A stretch of DNA of 64,000 nucleotides, taken from NCBI GenBank assembly GCA_030156535.1, contig JASGMJ010000003.1, forward strand, positions 142,772-206,771, in the 5' to 3' direction. This document shows positions 55,689 through 62,977 of the stretch, in pieces. Position numbers and translations under genes: made by a program. The notes beneath the pieces were generated by a model. It was not told the origin of the DNA, did no database searches, and worked only from the letters and a program-made list of their open reading frames with translations. Numbering within the stretch: position 1 is the first letter of the stretch; each line of letters opens with the position of its first letter. Origin of the DNA: Candidatus Sumerlaeota bacterium (GTDB taxonomy: Bacteria > Sumerlaeota > Sumerlaeia > SLMS01 > JAHLLQ01).

Positions 55689-56704
55689 GCCGCCACCTCC
55701 AGCCGCGTGATGGCGCGCAGGCGCGCGGAACGAGCCCGCGGGTTCGAGGCAATCTCGGCATCCGACGGCTTGAGCGCGCCGCGCTTCTCCACGCGGTACT
55801 CCAGCCCCTTCGTTGTCGTGGCCGAATAAAGATTGGACGGATCGGGACGCGGAGAACCGTACTCATCAAAGAGCCGCTTCGTGATGCGGTCCTCGCCGCT
55901 GTGATACGAGAGCACAACGCAGGTGCCGCCCGGGAGCAGACTCTCGATGCAGGCGCGAATACCGCGCTCCACGCAGCCGAGTTCATCGTTGGCCACGATT
56001 CGAAAAGTCTGAAACGTGCGGGTCGCCGGGTGCAGGGAACCGTGACGCAACTTGGGTGGATAGCAAAGGGCAACAATCTCGGCGAGCTGGCGCGTCGTGC
56101 GAATCGGCTGCACCGCGCGTTCGCGCACGATGCGGCGCGCGATGGCACGGGCAAAGCGCTCGTCGGCATACTCGAAGAGCCAGCGGGCGATGTCGGCCTC
56201 GGCCGCGTTGTTCACCAGCGACTCCACGGACTGCGTTCCGGGCTCGTTGGGATTGAAACGCCCGTCGAGCGGCCCGTCGTGCGAAAACGAGAACCCGCGC
56301 TCCGCAGCATCATGCGCCACGTGCAGCGAGTTGATTCCCAGATCGAGGAGGATTCCGTTCACGCCCGTCAGCCCTTCGCGTTTCAGTATCGCCGGTAACT
56401 CTTCGTACTTCGCCGCTTCCAAAATCAGACGAACCCCGTTCGCCTCCTGCATCCCCTCGAGCCTTGTACGCGCCCGCTCCAGCATTGCGGGATCGCGGTC
56501 CAGACCGATAAAGGTCCCCCTGCCCCCCAGCGCCGAGACAATCAACGAACCATGTCCCGCGCTGCCGATCGTTCCGTCACAGAAGATCGCTCCAGGCTGC
56601 GGCCGCAGGCGCTTCATCACCTCGGCCACGAACACGGGCTCGTGGTATTGCACCGTATTCGCCCCTGGACCTTTCCCCGTTCTCGGACGGTTGGGTTTCG
56701 TCAT
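55685..56704 (-). CDS. rsmH: 16S rRNA (cytosine-1402 N4) methyltransferase
   Basis: RsmH (MraW) methylates 16S rRNA C1402 with SAM. The 339-aa product has VQYHEPVFVAEVMKRL near 18, the SAM motif FCDGTIGSAGHGSLIVSAL near 41 with the standard ATxGxGGHS changed to GTIGSAGHGS, and GLDRDPAML near 68. It continues with GILLDLGINSLHV near 117, GFSFSHDGPLDGRFNP near 135, and YHSGEDRITKRLF near 270. The Met at 56704 is taken as start; a GTG at 56764 would add 20 residues. The gap to mraZ is about 110 bp. Confidence 0.94.
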   Translation of the reverse strand: MTKPNRPRTGKGPGANTVQYHEPVFVAEVMKRLRPQPGAIFCDGTIGSAGHGSLIVSALGGRGTFIGLDRDPAMLERARTRLEGMQEANGVRLILEAAKYEELPAILKREGLTGVNGILLDLGINSLHVAHDAAERGFSFSHDGPLDGRFNPNEPGTQSVESLVNNAAEADIARWLFEYADERFARAIARRIVRERAVQPIRTTRQLAEIVALCYPPKLRHGSLHPATRTFQTFRIVANDELGCVERGIRACIESLLPGGTCVVLSYHSGEDRITKRLFDEYGSPRPDPSNLYSATTTKGLEYRVEKRGALKPSDAEIASNPRARSARLRAITRLEVAA

Positions 56705-56813
56705 TTTGGACCGGCGAACCGGTCGAAAACCGCTCTTCCCAGCCCCGGCACCCCGGGAATCCACGACTGCCGCGCGAGCGCCCGCCCAAGGCAGCGCTCC
56801 AAGTCTCCAGCGC

Positions 56814-57299
56814 TCAGCCGCCTGTCATCCTGCGCACTTCCGCCATGCGCATCTGCTCCACCTGCGCCTCGTAGGCATCCAGGCTCTTCTCCCAGTCTTC
56901 CATGCTCAGGAGCTGCAGCCGATTGCCCACCCCCTGGACCACGATCTCGCCCCTCAGGCCCTTGCGCTTGCCCAACGGATTGGGAATCCGGATGCGCGAC
57001 TGCTTGTCCAACGTCTGGCGCTCGGACGATCCAAGGATCAGCGTGCGCATGCCCTCGCTCTGGAAGCTGTACGGGTCCTGATTTGCCAGGTGTTCGCGAA
57101 AATCCGAGTAGACTTTGTCCGGAAACACCGCCAACTTGCCCATCAGATCGAGGCTAATAACAACCTCGAGCGGCCCCTTGGAATCAGCGGAGAGAGACAA
57201 TGCGCGCAGCGATTCGACAAAGCGAGCGGGGATGGCGACGCGGTTACGGTCGTCCACCTTCGCCTCCACCATGCCTGTCAGTTCGAGTGCTGCGTCCAC
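56814..57299 (-). CDS. mraZ: Transcriptional regulator MraZ
   Basis: MraZ is a double-AbrB-type (SpoVT/MazE-like) DNA-binding protein that usually represses its own dcw operon. The 161-aa product has the two swapped-hairpin repeats: VDDRNRVAIPARFVESLRAL near 16 and LDKQSRIRIPNPLGKRKGL near 97, each with the D-x3-R pattern. Start: the frame opens with TTG at 57353, but a GTG at 57299 has a GAAAGG site at the right distance and places the family's first strand at the usual spot, so I prefer it. First gene of the dcw cluster. Confidence 0.9.
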   Translation of the reverse strand: MDAALELTGMVEAKVDDRNRVAIPARFVESLRALSLSADSKGPLEVVISLDLMGKLAVFPDKVYSDFREHLANQDPYSFQSEGMRTLILGSSERQTLDKQSRIRIPNPLGKRKGLRGEIVVQGVGNRLQLLSMEDWEKSLDAYEAQVEQMRMAEVRRMTGG

Positions 57300-57336
57300 T
57301 GTCCGGCCTTTCGTTTTGTGCTCCGTTCCCACTGTG

Positions 57337-57351
57337 TGGGCAATCTTGGGC
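57337..57351. promoter_or_regulatory. Candidate MraZ-box repeats upstream of mraZ
   Basis: TGGGCAATCT and TGGGCAAGA are two copies of TGGGC spaced by five bases (10-bp period), 38-52 bp upstream of the mraZ start. MraZ binds TGGGN repeats with 5-bp spacers in E. coli. Here there are two copies rather than three, and they read on the strand opposite to mraZ, so this is tentative. Confidence 0.4.
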
Positions 57352-57633
57352 AAGAAACCCCGCTAAAGGGTTGGTTCCCCCAGAGGTGCTCAGAAGGTCA
57401 AGCACCTTTTAAACACGAGGAAGCGGCTTTCGCACTCCGTGGCTGGTGCCATATCTGGTGGTATGTATAGCGGCCTCCTACACCATATGGCATCTTTTCC
57501 TTTATTTCAAAAGAACCGAGAAAGTTGTGGAAAACAGATTTCGCGCGACAATGCCCCCTAACTTCAATAAATTCAGTTTTCTGGGGGCTTCGTTGCCTCC
57601 CGGGGGCTTCGGCACCCTTCCCTTGATCTCACA

Positions 57634-58755
57634 ATGAAGATTTTTTTTCTGACTCCCAGCGTGCGTCTCCTCGGTGCGCGCCAGTCGTTGCTGGCTCTGG
57701 CAACGCATTTGCCCAGCGGGGTCGAGCCACTGGTTGTCTGCCCGGGAATGTCGGGCTTAACCGAAGAGCTTCAACGTTCTGGAGTCCCGGTTGAGGTCGT
57801 TCCCCATGGTGCGTGGAGGAAGTGGCGGGGGCGGCTGACGGCGCAATTTGTCCAGTTGCCCGCTTTGCACCGCCTCGCGCGGCGGTTCGGACCGGATGTG
57901 ATTCATTGCAACGAGTACCACATCACGCCGCAGGGCGTGTGGACCGGGGGAAAATGTGGGGGAAATGTGGGAGTGACCTCCCATATTCGCCTCGGAATTC
58001 CGCGAAGCCACGTTTCCAAGTACCATTTGGATGGGTGTTCGCGGATCGCTGCGGTGAGTTCTGCGTGCAAGGCGCTGCTGGATGGAACGGGGCTGGAGGA
58101 CCGGACCGACGTGATCCACAACGGTGTGGACGTCGGTGATTTGGGGGGGCGGGAGCGGGATCGTTCGCTGCGGGCGGAGTTGGGTTGGGGGGAGGACGAG
58201 TTGGTTTTGGGGCTTTTTGGGCTGGTTTCCCCGCGCAAGAATCAGCTCGTGGCGGCCGAGGCCGTTGCCCAGGCGGCGGCACGGGGCGTGCCGGTGCGCC
58301 TTCTGCTCGCGGGCGACCCGTTCAAGAGCACGGTGGAGTACGGCGAGTCGGTGCGCGCGCGCATCGAAGCCGAGGACTTGTGCGGGCGGGTGCGCTGGCT
58401 TCCGTTCCAGAAGGACATCGCGCGGCTGTACGGGGCCATTGACGTCAATCTGCTGATTTCGGCGGAGGAAGGCTTTGGCCGCACGATCATCGAGGCGGGC
58501 GCCGTGGGAGCCCCCTCGATCGGAACACGCATCGGCGGCATCCCCGAGCTGATCCGTGAGGGCGAGACCGGGTTCCTGGTGGGGGAGGGGAGTGCCACTG
58601 AGTTGGCCGATTGCATCGTGCGCTTGTGGGCGGAACGCGACCGCCTGGCCGAGCGCGGCGCGGCGGCGCGCCGGCACGTTCTCGCTTCGTTCACGATCGA
58701 GGCGCACGTTGCAGCGATGATGGAGTTTTGGGAACGCGCACGCGGCGGCGCGTGA
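57634..58755 (+). CDS. GT4-family glycosyltransferase
   Basis: A 373-aa GT-B glycosyltransferase. Donor-side motifs: VIHNGVDVGDLGG near 162, LGLFGLVSPRKNQLVAAEAVAQAA near 190, RVRWLPFQKDIARLYGAIDVNLLIS near 250, and EEGFGRTIIEAGAVGAPSIGTRIGGIPELIREGETGFLV with the E-x7-E pair. The acceptor half is shorter and ends with DVIHCNEYHITPQG. No ribosome-binding site is obvious before the ATG. It is divergent from mraZ, across a 334-bp partly AT-rich region. Substrate unknown. Confidence 0.88.
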   Translation: MKIFFLTPSVRLLGARQSLLALATHLPSGVEPLVVCPGMSGLTEELQRSGVPVEVVPHGAWRKWRGRLTAQFVQLPALHRLARRFGPDVIHCNEYHITPQGVWTGGKCGGNVGVTSHIRLGIPRSHVSKYHLDGCSRIAAVSSACKALLDGTGLEDRTDVIHNGVDVGDLGGRERDRSLRAELGWGEDELVLGLFGLVSPRKNQLVAAEAVAQAAARGVPVRLLLAGDPFKSTVEYGESVRARIEAEDLCGRVRWLPFQKDIARLYGAIDVNLLISAEEGFGRTIIEAGAVGAPSIGTRIGGIPELIREGETGFLVGEGSATELADCIVRLWAERDRLAERGAAARRHVLASFTIEAHVAAMMEFWERARGGA

Positions 58756-58762
58756 AGGCGCT

Positions 58763-58831
58763 TCAGCCGAGAAGCAGCAGCGCCAGAATGGGCCACAACA
58801 CAATCAACAGAAACGTCATTCGGCGAGACAT
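58763..58831 (-). CDS. Possible 22-residue membrane peptide
   Basis: This ATG-to-TGA frame on the minus strand codes for a charged start (MSRRM) and then one hydrophobic stretch, TFLLIVLWPILALLLLG, the size of one membrane helix. No clear ribosome-binding site is seen. It lies between the glycosyltransferase gene and the foldase terminator, and would need its own promoter or read-through. Very short hydrophobic frames also arise by chance. Confidence 0.2.
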   Translation of the reverse strand: MSRRMTFLLIVLWPILALLLLG

Positions 58832-58930
58832 CGTGGCGGCCTGGTGCGGGAGTCGCTGAACAGAGGCGCGTGTGTCGTGGACGGCACGCACACTGTCAAC
58901 CGTGTTCGGCCTGCGCGCCATTCGCGCGAG

Positions 58931-58971
58931 GCAAAAGAAAACGGGCCGGGAGTTGGTGCTCTCCCGGCCCG
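58931..58971 (-). terminator. Intrinsic terminator of the PpiD/SurA-type gene
   Basis: A perfect 11-bp stem (CGGGCCGGGAG at 58942-58952 with CTCCCGGCCCG at 58961-58971, 8-nt loop) lies 31 bp past the stop. Read on the minus strand, the stem is followed by TTTTCTTTTGC. This is the clearest terminator in the window. Confidence 0.88.
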
Positions 58972-59002
58972 CGGCGGTTGCGATGAAGTTGCCTGCTGTC
59001 GC

Positions 59003-61039
59003 TCAGCCGCCGCTGCGCCGGCTGCGCCGCCCCTGGTCCTGCTTGATGTAGTCCTCGTCGAACTCGGCCTTCATCGTTTCGAGCGAGTCCTTGCGGAACT
59101 CATCGACGAACATCATCTGCTTGGCGTTCGTCATGCCGAGTTCAAGTTGCTGCATGTCCTTCAGGAAGGCGCTCTTCTCGGGTTCCTGCTTCGAGAGAAT
59201 CTCGAACGCGACCCACGAGTCGACGAAATCGCCGAAGCCCGACTGGGCCACGAAGACGTCGCCGACATCGCCGCGCAGCGTGACGTTCGGGAATTCCTGC
59301 ACCATGCGCAGGTCAGCCGGACGCTCCATGCGGCCAAAGGGCTCCTCGGTCTCGCGCGCGGCGAGATTGAGTTCCAGTGCGGCGCTGGTGATCGAGTCGC
59401 CGGAACGCACGCGCTCGGCAAGATCGTCGGCCACTTCGCGGGCACGCTCGGTTGCCTTCTGCCGGCGGACGGCCTCCGCCGCGTCGTCGTGTACTTCACC
59501 GAGGCTGAAGTTGCGCTCGGGGATGATCTCCGCGAGCTGCAGAATGACGAGATTATTGGTGCCCGTCGCCATCATCACAGGGCCGATGTCGCCCTCCTCC
59601 AAATCGTCGATCGTTTCGCGGTGGGAGGAGAGATCGCCAATGCCCGGCAGCGAATAACGCGTCGCCAGCGTCGGCGACGTTTCGCGCACCTCGCTGCCCA
59701 GAGCGCGGGCGATGCCGTCGATCGACGTGCGCGAGGCCGCTTCCTGCTGCATCTTGATCTGCAGGGCCTGCATCTGCTCGCGCTGCTCGATTTCATCGGC
59801 CGCCCGCAGTTCCGAACGGATCATACCTTCAAGAATCGGGCGTGCGCGGTCGAGCGGCAGCTTGCCGTCCGACTCGGCATCGATCTTCAGGATGTAGTAG
59901 TTCCCCTCCGATTCGAGCACGTTGGAAATGTCGTCCACATTGTAGTACGTCGCGGCGTCGTACCAGGCGGGGCCATAGAGCGCCACGAACTCGTCCTTCG
60001 TCTCCTCGCGGACGCGTCCCTTGACCAGTCCGCCCGCGCGGGCCTCTTCGTCCTGCGATTCCTGATTGGCCAGAACGGCAAAGTTCTCGCCGTCCTCAAC
60101 GATGCGGCGGCGAAGTTCCTCGGCGCGCGCCATGGCCTCGTCCGCGGATTCTCCCTCGGCGGGCTTGACCATGATGTGCCGCACGGTGCGCCCGGGTTCC
60201 TCAAAGAATCGCGGGTCCTGCTGCGGATCGATGGCGTCATAGAGCTCCTGAACGCGCTCTTCCGTCACCTCGTATTCCTTGTCGGGCAGAGGCGGCGCCT
60301 CCTGCAGCACATAACGGTAAACGCGCTCCTCGGGCTTCACGAAACGATCCAGATTCGCCTCATAGTACTCCTGAACTTCCGTGTCCGTCACTTCCACCTC
60401 GTCGAGGTAATTGGAGACGGGCACCTTCGCATAGGCGACGCGCAGACGGTCATTCTCCAGCTTATACTGGAGCCAGAGTTCAAGAAGCGACGTCTTGGCC
60501 AGCGAGCCAATCAGCGACTCCATCCTCTGGGTGCGCAGGCGGAAACGTTCCTGGCGCAAGTAGTCGATCTCACGCATGCCCTGCGACTTCAGGAAGGCGT
60601 TCAACTGCTCGGCCGTCACCCCCTGCTCGCGCAGCATGCGGCTCACCTGCTCGTTGGTGACAAGCAGGTCGGACTTCTCGGCAAGTTCACTGAACGCCAC
60701 ACGGCTGACAGCATACTCGGCGATCTGCTTGTTCGTCAGCCCGTTCTGAATCTGCAGAACAACGCGCTGTGTGGGTTGCTGCCCCGTGACGCCCATATAA
60801 AGGCGCAGGTACTCGTTGGTCAGCTCCTCACGGGCAGCCTTCAACTCCTGCGCGCCGATCTCCACCTTGCCACTGTCCGCCTGCACCGTGACGTAGGCGG
60901 TCTTCGGGCCCATGGAGCCGCCCGACGGCGAATCCGATCCTCCGAATCCGTAGAACAAAACGAACGACGGAATCGTGAGAACCAAAATGACCCAAAGGCC
61001 CATCTTGAGCACCTTGGGATTACGTAGTGTCTGCATCAT
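59003..61039 (-). CDS. PpiD/SurA-like membrane-anchored peptidyl-prolyl isomerase
   Basis: A 678-aa periplasmic foldase. After a short cytoplasmic start (MMQTLRNPKVLKMG) comes one helix (LWVILVLTIPSFVLFYGFGG), as in PpiD. The SurA-N/PpiD-N chaperone domain covers about 50-200 (VAFSELAEKSDLLVTNEQVSRMLREQG). One parvulin domain is visible at about 295-400 (TVRHIMVKPAEGESADEAMARAEELRRRIVEDGENFAVLANQES). The C-terminal part holds a further hairpin-rich, parvulin-like region. It would help fold outer-membrane and periplasmic proteins. Two adjacent ATGs follow GAGGAG by 13 bp, so the site is somewhat distant. Confidence 0.85.
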   Translation of the reverse strand: MMQTLRNPKVLKMGLWVILVLTIPSFVLFYGFGGSDSPSGGSMGPKTAYVTVQADSGKVEIGAQELKAAREELTNEYLRLYMGVTGQQPTQRVVLQIQNGLTNKQIAEYAVSRVAFSELAEKSDLLVTNEQVSRMLREQGVTAEQLNAFLKSQGMREIDYLRQERFRLRTQRMESLIGSLAKTSLLELWLQYKLENDRLRVAYAKVPVSNYLDEVEVTDTEVQEYYEANLDRFVKPEERVYRYVLQEAPPLPDKEYEVTEERVQELYDAIDPQQDPRFFEEPGRTVRHIMVKPAEGESADEAMARAEELRRRIVEDGENFAVLANQESQDEEARAGGLVKGRVREETKDEFVALYGPAWYDAATYYNVDDISNVLESEGNYYILKIDAESDGKLPLDRARPILEGMIRSELRAADEIEQREQMQALQIKMQQEAASRTSIDGIARALGSEVRETSPTLATRYSLPGIGDLSSHRETIDDLEEGDIGPVMMATGTNNLVILQLAEIIPERNFSLGEVHDDAAEAVRRQKATERAREVADDLAERVRSGDSITSAALELNLAARETEEPFGRMERPADLRMVQEFPNVTLRGDVGDVFVAQSGFGDFVDSWVAFEILSKQEPEKSAFLKDMQQLELGMTNAKQMMFVDEFRKDSLETMKAEFDEDYIKQDQGRRSRRSGG

Positions 61040-61263
61040 GGCCGCGGAAAACTCCTCGCCCCGGCGGCAGCCGCCAAAACTCAGGGATGTCCCCTCGCAC
61101 GGATTCCGAAGTGGCTCCCGGCGAAAGGGGCGCATTCTCGGTTTGCCGGTATGCTGTCCGTCAAGCCCAACACCCGCACGGGGTGACGAAAAAGGTGGAA
61201 AAAGTGTGTGCTTTTCTCTTGACCGCACAAGGCCTTGGGGGCACCTTCCGCGTCCCTGCTTGA

Positions 61264-61340
61264 GCGGGACTAGCTCAGTTGGCTAGAGCGCCACCTTGCC
61301 AAGGTGGAGGTCGCGGGTTCGAGCCCCGTGTCCCGCTCCA
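61264..61340 (+). tRNA. tRNA-Gly (anticodon GCC)
   Basis: The sequence folds as a full cloverleaf: acceptor GCGGGAC/GTCCCGC, D-arm GCTC/GAGC, anticodon stem CCACC/GGTGG with loop TTGCCAA (anticodon GCC), T-arm GCGGG/CCCGT around TTCGAGC, discriminator T and encoded CCA. The 3' half is overlapped by the end of an integrase gene on the other strand. Confidence 0.97.
61283..61340. other. Probable attachment site (one end) in tRNA-Gly
   Basis: The integrase gene stop is inside the tRNA gene, and the tRNA stays complete through CCA. This is the usual result of integration into a tRNA 3' end by an element that carries the same segment. The exact core length cannot be given, since the other end is outside the window. 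Confidence 0.75.
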
Positions 61341-62764
61341 TTTTCTTCCTTGATTTGATTCAACTTACCAACTTCAACCACTCTGCCGTTGTGGTCGCTC
61401 GTTGTACTTTCTCCACTCTTTCTCCAGTTCCCAAGCTCAGGGTGGCGCTGCCGCAGCGGAAGGTCTTCGTGGACTTCCTCGCGGCGAAGAGAGCTAGCCG
61501 CCTTCGCAGTTCCGCAGGGCGTGTCCTCAAACACATCTGGAAGCATTGAAGCCACTCCCAGCGATTCGCAGGAAGCAACCCGCAAGTAAATCTCAGTAGT
61601 GGTCAGTGAGGCGTGACCAAGCGCCTTCTGAAGTTTCAGGGGAGGGACGCCAGCCCGGGCAGCCCAAACCGCATGTGTATGCCGGAAGTGGTGGAGCGTC
61701 ACGTTCCTTCCCACTCCCGAGAGTTCTACAACCTTCTTGAGTGACTTCCGCACATTATCCAGCGGAACAAGAAGACCATCGGTCGCTTTGTCAAAGGACG
61801 GAAACACAAGCCCATTGGGGCGGGGGGCGGCAACCCGTAGCGTCTCCACTCGCTGGAATGCCTTCGCCCGAAGCTGAGGAGTCAGCCTGCTATTCACGCT
61901 TCTTTGTTCTGCCCGCTCCATCTCCACTCGAAACCAGTCCTGCCAATCTCGCAATTCTGCTTCAAGTGCCGGGTGAAGGTCGACAACACGCCCTTTGCCG
62001 CTCTTAGTTGTGAATGCCTCAGAGTTGCGGACGTGGAGACGTTTTGCCGCGAAATCCACATCCCGCCAGCGTAAGTGGAAAATCTCTGACTTCCTCAAAC
62101 CCGCATAGAGCGCCACTGAAAGCAGAGGGCGAAGATAGCGACATTCGCGCTTGATATTGTGGTGCCCCCAATCATTCAGCCGGTCACAGGCTTCAAGAAT
62201 CGCCTTCGCTTCTTCCGGCTCCAGAAAGACAATCTCACCTTCCGGGCACTTCAGTTTAGGCGTACCAAGCAGGGGGTTGACCTCCAGCACCTTCCAGCGC
62301 TTCGCGGCACTCATCAGCTTTGTGAAGGAAGAGGCTTCGCGGCGAATCGTTGAGGGCTTCTTTCCTTCACGGAGTCGGCTTGCTTGATAGTTCTCCAACG
62401 TCTCTGAACTGACCCTGTTGAGCGGCACATCCCCTACCACGCGAAGGACGTTCTCTAAATCGCGCGTGTCCGTTTCAATCGTTCTGGCGCGCTTATGCGA
62501 GCTTCCTTCCGCAAGGTAACGCTCAATAAACTTGGAAAGCTTGGGATATTCCTTCTTCTTTGCCCGGACTCCGTTCTTTTCAACTTCCGACACATACGCT
62601 TTCGCCGCTGCTTCAGCGCTCTTCTTGGTCGGGAAGCCACACTTACGGATGCGCTTCTTGTCGTCTCCCTCAATCACCCACAGATAGAATTCCCAAGCCT
62701 TGGAGGTCTTGCCTTGGTAAGTCCAATCCTTCACTCGGTACTTGGGAGTTGTGCAGTAAGCCAT
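61283..62764 (-). CDS. Tyrosine-family site-specific integrase
   Basis: A 493-aa phage-type integrase. An N-terminal arm-binding-like part (AYCTTPKYRVKDWTYQGKTSKAWEFYLWV), a SAM-like core-binding domain (about 75-165), and the catalytic domain with Arg224 (AGLRKSE), His358 and Arg361 (HHFRHTH), His384 (LGHASL) and the nucleophile Tyr393. All five expected residues are present. After it is an unusually long tail of 100 residues, whose last part, GARTRDLHLGKVAL, is translated from the antisense of the tRNA gene. The ATG follows AAGGAG by about 10 bp. A TATATAC stretch lies 5' of the AAGGAG site and may be a -10 box. Confidence 0.95.
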   Translation of the reverse strand: MAYCTTPKYRVKDWTYQGKTSKAWEFYLWVIEGDDKKRIRKCGFPTKKSAEAAAKAYVSEVEKNGVRAKKKEYPKLSKFIERYLAEGSSHKRARTIETDTRDLENVLRVVGDVPLNRVSSETLENYQASRLREGKKPSTIRREASSFTKLMSAAKRWKVLEVNPLLGTPKLKCPEGEIVFLEPEEAKAILEACDRLNDWGHHNIKRECRYLRPLLSVALYAGLRKSEIFHLRWRDVDFAAKRLHVRNSEAFTTKSGKGRVVDLHPALEAELRDWQDWFRVEMERAEQRSVNSRLTPQLRAKAFQRVETLRVAAPRPNGLVFPSFDKATDGLLVPLDNVRKSLKKVVELSGVGRNVTLHHFRHTHAVWAARAGVPPLKLQKALGHASLTTTEIYLRVASCESLGVASMLPDVFEDTPCGTAKAASSLRREEVHEDLPLRQRHPELGNWRKSGESTTSDHNGRVVEVGKLNQIKEENGAGHGARTRDLHLGKVAL

Positions 62765-62977
62765 GCTCCAACATCTCCTTCTGTATATACTCTCGAAGAC
62801 AGTCGGAAGGCGACATCCGGGGTGGGGGGGGGTACTCAGGTGTTGAAATCAAGGGCGGTTCAGGGGACTGCGGAGGCTGTCACATGATCGGGGCGCACTG
62901 AAAATTCAGGTTCAGGTAAAGGCAGAACGAAAAGAGACGGCACACCCCGAAAAATTGATACGCAAGCACAAGCTTTA

